DNA from: JAIVJN01 sp036732565
GTDB taxonomy: Bacteria; Acidobacteriota; Vicinamibacteria; Vicinamibacterales; UBA2999
Direction of reading: 5' to 3'
DNA: 18,362 nucleotides
Assembly: GCA_036732565.1 (NCBI GenBank)
Contig: DAINCF010000076.1
Location: forward strand, 1-18,362
Of this stretch, positions 1 to 7,900 are shown in pieces. The notes below the pieces were generated by a model that saw nothing but the letters and a program-made list of their open reading frames with translations, did not search any database and was not told the origin of the DNA. The stretch's first letter is position 1; each line of letters opens with the position of its first letter. The position numbers were made by a program, and so were the translations under genes.

Positions 1-238
1 CCGCCACGGCCTCGTCGGGATCGAGGCCCACCATCGTGGCGTAGTCCCTGACGAAGCCACGTCTGAAGACACCGCCGGGCCATCGGGACAGGTCGTTGCG
101 TTCGAGGGCCCGTACGCGGCTGGAGGACACCTTCGTCTCGCGCGCAATCACCTCGAGCGACAAACCGGATCGCTCGCGTGCACGACGCAGCCAACCGCCG
201 AAATCGAATTCGTGGCTCTCTCCGACCATGACCTCCAT
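1..238 (-). CDS. RodZ-like helix-turn-helix domain protein (partial, C-terminus off the left edge)
   Basis: Only the first ~79 residues are in the window. Read on the minus strand from an ATG at 238, they give FGGWLRRARERSGLSLEVIA, then a second helix (ETKVSSSRVRALERND), then WPGGVFRRGFVRDYATMVGL. This is the classic HTH_25 pattern of RodZ and related XRE-type proteins, in which an HTH is followed by the GGVFxRGFVRxYA signature. RodZ normally continues into a linker, a membrane helix and a periplasmic domain and links MreB to the membrane. Here the part that would distinguish true RodZ from another HTH_25 protein lies outside the window. The start is uncertain: a second ATG sits three codons on (229), and neither has a well-spaced Shine-Dalgarno. 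The gene is divergent from the secreted-protein gene at 378. Confidence 0.8.
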   Translation of the reverse strand, partial: MEVMVGESHEFDFGGWLRRARERSGLSLEVIARETKVSSSRVRALERNDLSRWPGGVFRRGFVRDYATMVGLDPDEAVA

Positions 239-320
239 GCGCAGTATGGATGTCACGCAGTTGAAATACAAGCTGATCTACGCGGGTTTGCACGTCCCCA
301 CACTATCTTTTGCGGACCAT

Positions 321-349
321 TTGCACTCTCTTCGGCATCCTCATAGACT
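321..349 (+). promoter_or_regulatory. Candidate sigma-70-type promoter of the 378 gene
   Basis: TTGCAC (321-326), a 17-bp spacer and TAGACT (344-349) form a plausible -35/-10 pair. The predicted transcription start is near 356, about 20 nt before the ATG at 378. The -10 fits TAnnnT; the -35 matches the consensus only at TTG. It lies in the 139-bp divergent gap between the RodZ-like gene and the secreted-protein gene. This is pattern matching only. Confidence 0.35.
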
Positions 350-377
350 CCCCATCGCCGAAGGACGGGAGGGACAC

Positions 378-1277
378 ATGCCGCGGAACCGTGGTCTACA
401 CCTCGTCGTCGCTTGCGTGCTCGTCCTGTTGGGCAGCGCCCGACACGCTGACGCGCAGGACTTCTTCTTCGGGTTCCTCATCGACAAAGGCTGGCAGACA
501 TTCACCGCCAACCCCGTCGTTCGAGTCGATCAGACGCTGATCTCCTGGTCCGCCGATCGTCCCTTCCACGCCATCGTCAACGGACAGAAGGGTGCACAGC
601 TCGGTCAAGCGTTCGTGAGAGCGTGGTATCGCTCGGTACCGGACCCCTTCTACGCGCCCATCGGTCCCACTGCCGGCGTCATCACACTCGACTTCGGGGG
701 CATGCGCGGACATCTCTCACTCATCGAAACGCCCACGGGGTTCCAGACGACGATATCGACGGTTGAAGGCTGGGCGAATCTCCAGCTGACTGGAACATGG
801 GTCTTCGGCAACGGCGCCGACGTGATCGGAGGCAGCGCGGACGACATGGTCATCGGCGGCGTCGTGCATCTCAGCGCCAGCGCCACGTCGCTGGGCGCCA
901 TCGAGTTGCCAGTCAACCAGTACTTTCCGACCGTGCCGTTCCCCAGCGACAACAACCCGCTTGCGTTACAAAGCGTGAACGTCACCACCCAGCTCGGCTC
1001 GTACTATGGACAATCGGAGCAGCGACCGGTTCGGACCTATCGAAGATTCGACGCACAGTGGACCGGCCTGCCCCTCGGCGCGTGGCTCGCGGTCGTCCAC
1101 GTTCCGGGAAGCGGATACCTGATCGCGGTCGAGACCCATCTCAGCGAGCAATCCGGACGCACGACGACGTCGGGAGTTGGTATCCCTCTGTTCGCTCACC
1201 TCACTGGAGGCTTCTACATGTCCTTCCTTCCGGGATTCGTGTGGAAGCTCTTGCTCCAGCCGTACGTGGCGCCGTAG
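378..1277 (+). CDS. Secreted protein of unknown function
   Basis: A 299-residue protein that I do not recognise. The N-terminus is a clear Sec signal peptide (MPRNRGLHLVVACVLVLLGS, likely cleaved after ADA before QDFFFG), so it probably acts in the periplasm or is surface-exposed. The mature part is rich in Gly, Thr, Val and aromatic residues, with many short alternating hydrophobic stretches that suggest a mostly beta fold. No Cys pairs, metal-binding clusters or catalytic motifs stand out. The start was chosen at the ATG at 378 because GGGAGGG lies just upstream and the signal peptide begins there; longer in-frame versions only add sequence that does not look coding. It is followed 32 bp later by the PLP decarboxylase on the same strand, so co-transcription is likely, but the pairing does not reveal a function. 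Confidence 0.8.
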   Translation: MPRNRGLHLVVACVLVLLGSARHADAQDFFFGFLIDKGWQTFTANPVVRVDQTLISWSADRPFHAIVNGQKGAQLGQAFVRAWYRSVPDPFYAPIGPTAGVITLDFGGMRGHLSLIETPTGFQTTISTVEGWANLQLTGTWVFGNGADVIGGSADDMVIGGVVHLSASATSLGAIELPVNQYFPTVPFPSDNNPLALQSVNVTTQLGSYYGQSEQRPVRTYRRFDAQWTGLPLGAWLAVVHVPGSGYLIAVETHLSEQSGRTTTSGVGIPLFAHLTGGFYMSFLPGFVWKLLLQPYVAP

Positions 1278-1309
1278 CGCCAGAACGGTGGCCGATCCAC
1301 AATCGACTG

Positions 1310-2743
1310 GTGACTCCTGAAGAGTTCCGCGTCGCGGGCCACCGACTGATCGATTGGATTGCCGACTATCGTCTTCGCGCGGCGGACTTGCCGGTGATGG
1401 CGCGCACCGAGCCGGGCGACGTCAAGCAGCGGTTGCCGTCTGAACCTCCTCGCCGTGCCGAGGCCTTCGAGGCGATCGTCACCGACCTCGACGCGATGAT
1501 CGTGCCGGGCCTGTCGCATTGGCAGCATCCACATTTCTACGGCTACTTCCCTTCCAACGGACTCCTCGCCAGCGTGCTGGGGGATTACGTCAGCACGGGC
1601 CTTGGCGTGCTCGGGCTGGCGTGGCAGTCGAGCCCGGCGCTGACGGAGCTGGAGGAAGTGGTGACCGACTGGATGCGCCAGATGCTTGGCCTGTCAACGG
1701 AGTGGAGTGGAGTCATCGAGGACACCGCGTCGACCAGCACGTTGGTTGCGCTGATGTGCGCGCGTGAGAGGACCACGGACTACGGTCTCGGTCGGGGCGG
1801 TCTGCAGAGTGAGCCCAACCCGCTGACGGTGTACACCTCGGCACACAGTCACAGCTCGGTCGACAAAGCGGCCCTGCTCGCCGGCTTCGGCCGACAGAAC
1901 GTCCGGATCGTCCCGCAAGACGACGCCTATGCGATGCGCGCCGACGCGCTCGATGAGATGATTCAGCGCGATCGACAAGAGGGTCGAACCCCGTGCGCCA
2001 TCGTCGCGACCACTGGAACGACGACATCGACGGCATTGGATCCGGTTGACGCCGTGGCCCGCGTCGCGCGGACCCACGGTCTCTGGCTGCACGTGGATGC
2101 GGCGATGGCCGGATCGGCGATGATTCTGCCCGAGTGTCGTTACATGTGGCAGGGCATCGACGAGGCCGACTCGCTGGTGGTCAATCCGCACAAGTGGTTG
2201 GGCGCGGCCTTCGACTGCTCGCTCTACTACGTGCGCGATCCCGAGCACCTGATTCGCGTGATGTCGACCAACCCGAGCTTCCTGCAATCGGCAGCGGACG
2301 ATCGCGTGAAGAACCTGCGAAACTGGGGACTGCCGCTCGGCCGTCGCTTTCGCGCGCTCAAGCTCTGGTTCTTGATCCGCGAACAGGGCGTGGAGGGCCT
2401 GCAAGCCCGATTGCGACGCGACATCGCGAACGCCCAGTGGCTGGCGGCTCAGGTGCGAGCGACACCAGAGTGGCGCGTGCTCGCGCCCGTGCCGCTGCAG
2501 ACGGTCTGCGTGCGTCATGAGCCCGCTGGACTCGAGGGCGAGTCGCTCGATCGGCACACGATCGCGTGGGTCGATCGCATCAACCGATCCGGCGCGGCCT
2601 ACCTGACCCCCGCCATCCTCGACGGACGCTGGATGGTGCGGGTCTCGATCGGGGCCGAGCCCACCGAGCGGTCGCACGTCGAGGCGCTGTGGGAGACAAT
2701 ACGACGCGAGGCGGAACAGGGCGTTGGGAGACCGGATGCGTAG
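1310..2743 (+). CDS. Group II pyridoxal-phosphate-dependent decarboxylase (aromatic-L-amino-acid decarboxylase family)
   Basis: A 477-residue protein, the normal length for the DDC/TDC family, which decarboxylates aromatic or related amino acids using PLP in the cytoplasm. It starts at GTG 1310 (TPEEFRVAGHRLIDWIADYR follows), matching the usual N-terminus of the family; further in-frame upstream sequence overlaps the preceding gene and is not coding. Visible landmarks are HWQHPHFYGYFPS near the N-terminus, the PLP-stacking His181 in AHSHSSVDKA, Asp263 in HVDAAMAGSA that pairs with the pyridine nitrogen, and the Schiff-base Lys295 in NPHKWLGAAFDCS. The C-terminal PLGRRFRALKLWF block is also present. 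The mobile-loop position that is Tyr in DYxxW of characterised decarboxylases (Phe in plant aldehyde synthases) is Leu336 here (NLRNW), so the reaction may differ. The substrate cannot be told from sequence. Its stop overlaps the next gene by 8 nt. Confidence 0.92.
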   Translation: MTPEEFRVAGHRLIDWIADYRLRAADLPVMARTEPGDVKQRLPSEPPRRAEAFEAIVTDLDAMIVPGLSHWQHPHFYGYFPSNGLLASVLGDYVSTGLGVLGLAWQSSPALTELEEVVTDWMRQMLGLSTEWSGVIEDTASTSTLVALMCARERTTDYGLGRGGLQSEPNPLTVYTSAHSHSSVDKAALLAGFGRQNVRIVPQDDAYAMRADALDEMIQRDRQEGRTPCAIVATTGTTTSTALDPVDAVARVARTHGLWLHVDAAMAGSAMILPECRYMWQGIDEADSLVVNPHKWLGAAFDCSLYYVRDPEHLIRVMSTNPSFLQSAADDRVKNLRNWGLPLGRRFRALKLWFLIREQGVEGLQARLRRDIANAQWLAAQVRATPEWRVLAPVPLQTVCVRHEPAGLEGESLDRHTIAWVDRINRSGAAYLTPAILDGRWMVRVSIGAEPTERSHVEALWETIRREAEQGVGRPDA

Positions 2744-3614
2744 ACAACCGAACTGGGTCCGAATCGTCGCGCTCCTGGGCCTCGCCGCCGTCGCGTCATG
2801 TCGACCGTCCCCTCAAGCGCCTCCGACCACGCCGCCGCCACAAGCAGACCCGACGACGACGGCAGCCGATCCGACGACAGCCGCGATGCTGAAAAGCGAT
2901 CCTCGGATTCGCCAGGCGCTGTTCGATGCCGTGCAGCCGGTCCGGGTCAACAACTGCGAGCTCGCCCGGTTCGGCGAGGCGCACGATGGCGGATACCTGA
3001 TGTGCCGGAACCTGTTGGCCGACGTCAAGGCCGGATACTCGTACGGCATCGACGGCTACGACGGGTGGGGCTGCCAGATCTCGAACACCTTGAAGGTGCC
3101 CGTCCATCAATACGACTGCTTCAACACCACGCGGCCGACGTGCGTCGCCGACACGACCTTTCACGCCGAGTGCGTGGGACCGTCGGCCGAGACCGTCGAC
3201 GGCCGGTTGTTCGACTCCATCGAGGGGCAGCTCCGGAAGAACGGCTACGGCAGCCAGCACGTCGTCATGAAGATGGACATCGAAGCAGCCGAGTGGGACT
3301 CGCTGCTCAACACGCCAGACGCCGTCCTCGCGAACATCGACCAGCTCGCTATCGAGTTCCATCGCATCGACGACGAGAAATACGTACGGGTGATCGAAGG
3401 GCTGAAGCGGACGTTTCACGTCGCGCATCTGCACTTCAACAATCATGTCTGCCAGGCGGGTTTGGATCCGTTTCCGTCGTGGGCGTTCGAAGTGCTCTTC
3501 GTCAACAAGCGCATTGGCCAGGTCGACAACCCACCAGTGCCCGCTCCAGGTCCTCATCCATTGGACGCACCAGCCGCCCCTGGCGTGCCGGATTGTCAGA
3601 CGATATCGCGTTGA
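2736..3614 (+). CDS. Predicted lipoprotein with an FkbM/METTL24-like methyltransferase fold
   Basis: A 292-residue protein. The N-terminus is a lipoprotein signal: two Arg, a hydrophobic stretch (IVALLGLAAVAS) and lipobox V19-A20-S21-C22, followed by a Pro/Thr-rich linker to about residue 50. The rest resembles FkbM-type SAM-dependent methyltransferases: HDGGYLMC, a motif I-like YSYGIDGYDGWGC (from residue 101), HQYDCFN at the acidic ribose-binding position, MKMDIEAAEW (178-187), the FkbM KxDxEGxEW motif in slightly altered form, and LAIEFH. The ATG at 2736 was chosen over an in-frame TTG at 2724 because GGGAG lies at the right distance and the signal peptide then starts cleanly. It overlaps the decarboxylase stop by 8 nt, so translation is probably coupled. 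An exported protein would have no obvious SAM supply; activity, substrate and location are unproven. Confidence 0.8.
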   Translation: MRRQPNWVRIVALLGLAAVASCRPSPQAPPTTPPPQADPTTTAADPTTAAMLKSDPRIRQALFDAVQPVRVNNCELARFGEAHDGGYLMCRNLLADVKAGYSYGIDGYDGWGCQISNTLKVPVHQYDCFNTTRPTCVADTTFHAECVGPSAETVDGRLFDSIEGQLRKNGYGSQHVVMKMDIEAAEWDSLLNTPDAVLANIDQLAIEFHRIDDEKYVRVIEGLKRTFHVAHLHFNNHVCQAGLDPFPSWAFEVLFVNKRIGQVDNPPVPAPGPHPLDAPAAPGVPDCQTISR

Positions 3615-3689
3615 TCCCCTTGCCTACGCGCGAACGGAATGGTCCGACTGCGTATAGGCTTCGGCGGTGGCCAGCGCACCCTGCCTGCA

Positions 3690-3827
3690 TTACGAACGGG
3701 AAGCACGGTACTCCGCGATCCATCGCTCGCTCATCCACCCGAGCGAGGCGGCATTCGCACGCGCTCGGCGTCGCACGAGCACGATCGTCGCGATCACGAC
3801 GGCGACGACGGCGATGATCAGCACCAT
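3690..3827 (-). CDS. Small single-pass membrane protein (45 aa), unknown function
   Basis: A short gene read on the minus strand from the ATG at 3827 to a TAA at 3690. It opens with an uninterrupted hydrophobic helix (MVLIIAVVAVVIATIVLV), then a strongly basic segment (RRRARAR-like, residues 19-23), then an amphipathic tail containing SLGWMSERWIAEYR. The positive-inside rule predicts the N-terminus outside and the tail in the cytoplasm. AAGGG lies about 9 nt upstream of the ATG, a usable ribosome-binding site. It starts only 13 nt after the stop of another tiny membrane protein, so the two look like an operon. Codon third positions are G/C-rich like the neighbouring genes. I do not know the family. 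The orderly helix-basic-amphipathic layout makes a chance reading frame unlikely. Confidence 0.62.
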   Translation of the reverse strand: MVLIIAVVAVVIATIVLVRRRARANAASLGWMSERWIAEYRASRS

Positions 3828-3840
3828 ATGGGCCAGCCCT

Positions 3841-3978
3841 TCACCATCTGTCGAGCAACGTCAGAATCAGCCTGACCACCAGCGCCACCGGCGCCCCCAC
3901 CACGAGGATTGCCAGCGGGACGCTCAACACCACGGCGAGTCCACCGACGAAGTCGCCGCTCAATTCAGCACCACGCAT
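3841..3978 (-). CDS. Small hydrophobic membrane protein (45 aa), unknown function
   Basis: Read on the minus strand from the ATG at 3978 to a TGA at 3841. After a short polar start (MRGAELSGDF) nearly the whole protein is hydrophobic: VGGLAVVLSVPLAILVVGAP, then VALVVRLILTLLDRW. Two short membrane segments or one long one with a Pro-containing kink are possible. An in-frame stop lies just three codons upstream of the ATG, which fixes the start closely, though no strong Shine-Dalgarno is visible. It directly precedes the 3690-3827 membrane protein and is divergent from the secreted-protein gene at 4103. No family was recognised. Confidence 0.55.
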   Translation of the reverse strand: MRGAELSGDFVGGLAVVLSVPLAILVVGAPVALVVRLILTLLDRW

Positions 3979-4027
3979 CGCTGGTCACACTGTACGATCG
4001 CGGCTGGGCCTGGGACTGAGCCGGATT

Positions 4028-4048
4028 GCACACCCTCGCCTGGTGTGC
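4028..4048. promoter_or_regulatory. Perfect 7-bp inverted repeat in a divergent intergenic region
   Basis: GCACACC (4028-4034), 7 nt of spacer and GGTGTGC (4042-4048) lie between the two small membrane-protein genes and the secreted-protein gene at 4103. The size and position would suit a dimeric regulator's operator. A repeat this short can also arise by chance. Confidence 0.25.
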
Positions 4049-4102
4049 CGCGTTGAACAGACTGGGACAACCGCCTGCCGTAGGCTGGTACCGAGGTTCC
4101 AG

Positions 4103-4786
4103 ATGCTCCGTTCTTTTCTCCTGACGCTCACCTTGGCCCTGTCGATCGCCTTGCCCGCAACCGGCGCTGAGTCGCCCTTGGCCCAGTACCGCGGCGTGAC
4201 GCTCGGCGATTCGGTGCAAAGCGTGGTCGACCGGCTCCAGTTGGTTGCCTCGGACGTCAAGGTCACCCACGAGCGTCCAACGGTCGTTCAGGAGGTGACA
4301 TGGCGGCAGCACCGATTCATCAGCGGCAGCAGTGTCGCACCCGACACGCTGGCTGAAATGGTGCTCACGTTCTACGACGGCCGTCTCGCCCGGATTACCG
4401 TGCTCTACGATCGCGAGCGCACTCAGGGCTTGACGGATATCGACCTGCGCGAGGCCATGGGTTTGGTGTACGGCCCGTCGATTCTGATTGCGACGCCGAC
4501 GCCAGGAACGCTCGGTCACGCCTACGCGCGTCACACCATCGGACATTGGGAGGATGCCGACTCGCGTCTGCTCCTGTGGCGCGAGCAGTACCCGACCCGC
4601 CTGGGCCTCACCATCAGCGCGATCGCCGCCGACCGAGACCTGCAGCAAGTGATCGCGACTGCCGAGAGCCTGCGCGCCGCCGAGGCCCCCGCGCGAGAGC
4701 TCGCGCGCCGAAGTGCTGAAGCCGCGGCCGTGCAAGCGAAAGACGAGAAGACCCGGCGCGAGAACAAGGCCGGCTTCAAGCCGTAG
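4103..4786 (+). CDS. Secreted protein of unknown function
   Basis: A 227-residue protein with a Sec signal peptide (MLRSFLLTLTLALSIALPAT, cleavage likely near TGA before ESPLA). The mature part begins with YRGVTLGDSVQSVVDRL, a pattern seen in small periplasmic proteins where a GVxLGxS turn opens an alpha/beta repeat unit. It continues with LAEMVLTFYDGRLARITVLYDRERTQGLTD, consistent with a short beta meander followed by a helix. The last ~45 residues are charged and Ala-rich (ARELARRSAEAAAVQAKDEK), probably a helix or coiled coil. The ATG at 4103 follows CCGAGG at a workable distance and starts the signal peptide; the in-frame upstream extension is polar and would bury the signal. No enzyme motif is visible. 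It is convergent with the large sigma-54 regulator, with a REP pair between them. Confidence 0.78.
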   Translation: MLRSFLLTLTLALSIALPATGAESPLAQYRGVTLGDSVQSVVDRLQLVASDVKVTHERPTVVQEVTWRQHRFISGSSVAPDTLAEMVLTFYDGRLARITVLYDRERTQGLTDIDLREAMGLVYGPSILIATPTPGTLGHAYARHTIGHWEDADSRLLLWREQYPTRLGLTISAIAADRDLQQVIATAESLRAAEAPARELARRSAEAAAVQAKDEKTRRENKAGFKP

Positions 4787-4805
4787 CGGCGCACACCTCG
4801 TATTC

Positions 4806-4834
4806 GGCAGGCCTGAAGGCCTGCGCTACGTACG
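4806..4834 (+). repeat. REP-like palindromic element, copy 1
   Basis: An 8-bp perfect stem GCAGGCCT/AGGCCTGC (4807-4814 and 4817-4824) with a GA loop is followed by the tail GCTACGTACG. It is oriented opposite to copy 2 about 20 bp away. It lies between two convergent genes, where the hairpin could also help end transcription. Confidence 0.72.
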
Positions 4835-4852
4835 ACACTCGGATGACCCGCA

Positions 4853-4883
4853 CGTACGTAGCGCAGACCTTTAGGTCTGCCTG
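4853..4883 (-). repeat. REP-like palindromic element, copy 2 (inverted)
   Basis: Reading the minus strand gives stem GCAGACCT/AGGTCTGC around AA, then GCTACGTACG. Compared with copy 1, the paired change G-C to A-T occurs on both arms of the stem, so pairing is kept. Together with copy 1 it makes a head-to-head pair like the BIME units known for REP elements. Confidence 0.72.
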
Positions 4884-4952
4884 TCATGGCCCCAAGCCCC
4901 AGGACTCGGGTCTCAGGCCCGCGACGAGGCTTGGACTCGTGGTGTCTGGGCA

Positions 4953-7900
4953 CTATTCGGTCTCACCGTCCAAGCCGTGCATCGCAAGCTTCCGGTATAG
5001 GGTCGAGCGGCCGATGCCGAGGATGCGCGCGGCTTCGGCGCGATTGCCTTCGGCGCGGCGAAGCGCTTCCACCAGACGCTCGCGTTCGCTGGCGCCGGCG
5101 ACTCGAGCGGTGTCGCCGTTGCCCCAAATCTCCGGCGGAAGGTCTTCGAGGCGGATCAGGTTGCCCGAGCACCGCAGCAGCGTCTGTTCGATCGCGCTTT
5201 TCAACTGGCGGACGTTGCCGGGCCAGGTGTAGCGCATCAACACGCCCATCGCTTCGCGACTCATCTCCGGGATCGCGCGGCCCGACTGCCGAGCGCCCTG
5301 CGACAAGAACGCCTCCACGAGCAGCGGCACGTCATCGAGCCGATCGCGAAGCGGCGGCACCCGAATCGTCGCCACGCGGATGCGATACAGCAGGTCCTCG
5401 CGGAAGTTGCCGTCGGCCACTTCGCGCGTCAGATCGCGATGGGTCGCCGCGAGGAAGCGCACGTCGAGCGGTCGCGTGCGCGACTCGCCGATGCGGGTGA
5501 TCTCACGCTCCTGCAGCGCCCGCAACAACCCGACCTGCGCGCTCGGTGAGATGTCGCCGATCTCGTCCAGGAACAGCGTGCCGCCATTGGCGGCCTCGAA
5601 CATCCCCATTTGATCGGTGACCGCACCCGTGAACGCGCCACGACGATGGCCGAAGAGCTGACTGGCGAGGAGCGATTCGGTGAGGCCCGCGGCATTGACG
5701 GCGATGAACGGATGCGCGGCCCGACGGCTTCCGCGATGAATCGCCCGCGCCACCAGTTCTTTGCCGCTGCCGGTCTCGCCCTCGATCAAGACCGTGGTAT
5801 CCACGCGGCCCACGTCACGAATCTGCTTGAAGACGACATGCATCGCCGTGCTCCGACCCACCAGCCCATGCGGGCCCTCGATACGCGCGCCTTGCGGCGC
5901 GGCGGCAACTTCGGTGGCGTTGTAGATATAGAGCAGGCGCCCGGTGCCGGGATGCGGCTCGTCCCGGACGTCGATCTCCATCCAATACCGCTTCCCTCCC
6001 AGCACCATCTGCACGGGCATCCGCGCGCTCAACGGCGACCGCGATTCGACCCGCGCCCTGAGCGCCGCGCGGTCGGTGTCGACGATCGGCAGGCATGCGA
6101 ACCAGGATTGGCCGAGCAGCGCCGCGGGATCCTTCGCGAGCAGTTTCTGTGCGGAGGCGCTGGCGTAGGTCACGACGCCCGCCGAGCTGAGCACGAGCAC
6201 GCCGATGTCCAGCTGGTTGAATACGGCAAGCACCTGCCCGTGCGCCTGTTCGGCGGTCTCCTTCGCTACGGAGAGCTCGCGGTGCGCCCGCGTCAGCTCG
6301 TCATGCGCCGCTCGGACCGCGTCGCGCTGCTGGGCGAGCTCCGCGGTGCGCTCGGCAACCGTCGCTTCCAGCAGCTGCGCCCGGTGGCGCAGCCGAGAGA
6401 CGCGCCAGCGGACCAGCGCCACGATCGCGGCCGCACTCAACCCGACCAGGCCTACCTGAAACGGACGCCGCTCGTAGAAATACGGCCGCAGCACCATCGC
6501 CATCGTCGCGGCGCGCGCCTGCCAGGGCCCGCCGCTGTTGCGCGCGACGACGCTGAATCGGTATTCCCCGGGCCGCAAGTTGGCGTAGTGCGCCACGCGT
6601 CGTGTGCCCACTTCCACCCAGTCCGTGTCGTGGCCGTCGAGCCGATAACGGAACTGCACCTGTTCGGGGCGTCCGAATGCCGGTGCCGTGTAGCGGATCT
6701 CAATGTCGCGGTAACCGGGGGCCACGGTGAAATTCGGCGCGGCGGCGTGCGACGTGCCATCTACCGTCGTGCTCTCGATGACCGACGAGGGCGCGACGAT
6801 GACTTCCGCGTCGGTGCGCCGCGGGTCGACCCGTACAATCCCACCCTGCGTCGGGAACCAGATGGTACCGTCACGCATGGACCAACCGGCCGGTTGTGCC
6901 ATGCCGTTGGCCTCCGCGCTCTTCATGCCGTCGGTCTCGTCATAGTGCACGACTGACGGCGCGGCCGGCCGGCCGGCCGCGATGTCGTTGAGCTCGGGCT
7001 TCGAGACGCGCTTGATGCCCCGGTCGCCGCTCATCCAGAGATAGCCAGCCGCATCCTCGACAATCCGGTGAACCGCGCGATCCAGCACGCCGCCTTGCAG
7101 TCCGTAGGTCGTCACGCGGCCTTCCCTGAGCCGCACCAACCCACCTCCATAGGTGCCAATCCAGAGCGTGCCGTCGGCATCGATGTGAATGGCGCGCACC
7201 GGGCCTCGCGGCAGCCCCTGGTCTTGCGTGTAGGTCGTGAAGCGGCCGCTTTCGAGATGGCTGAGGCGCGTGCCGCCGATCCAGAGCGAGCCATCCGTGG
7301 GCGACGCCACGATCGTGCGCACGTAGTCGTTGGCCAACCCGTCGTGCTCGCCGGGCCGACTCCAGGCTCCAGCCTGTTCACGGAACAGCCCTCGAGTCGT
7401 GCCGAGCCAGAGTGCGCCATCGGCGTGCCGATAGATCACGTTGATGCCAGCGGTGGGATTCGTCGTCGGTGTTGGGTAGGCCTCGAATCGCTGACCGGCG
7501 AACCGGAAGAGCGTACCGTCGAAGGTGCCGAGCCACACCTGGCCGTCGGCTTCGGCCAGGATGGCGGCGACGTGAGTAGGGCCGGCGTAGATCGTGACCC
7601 GTCCGTCGCGAATGGCCGCGACGCCGCGGCCGTCACGGCACAGCGTCGACACCCATACCGTGCCATCGGGGCTCTGTGTGATCGCGCCGACGTTGTCGCA
7701 CGGCAGACCTTGCCCCTGCGCCAACACTGTGACGCGTTCGCGCCCGAGGCGGATCAACCCGCCCGGTCCCTCGAAGACGCCGAGCCACAGGTGTCCCTCG
7801 CGATCCTCGGTGATCGACGACACGAAACCGGAGGTGGACCCTTCAGCGGTCGGCAACTCCGCAAGCGTCCCATCGGGCGCCCATGCGAACGCGCGGCCAA

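Noticed and set aside
797..1309. N-terminal extension of the decarboxylase frame
   Set aside because: The in-frame upstream sequence overlaps the secreted-protein gene in another frame and is Arg-rich shadow. The family's normal N-terminus begins at GTG 1310.
3667..4056. Plus-strand open frame of 129 codons
   Set aside because: It has no ribosome-binding site, a His/Arg-rich tail without domain, and covers the two minus-strand small membrane proteins, which are more protein-like.
5610..6956. Plus-strand open frame of 448 codons
   Set aside because: It runs antisense to the PAS and AAA+ parts of the regulator, which have strong motif support. No domain is visible.
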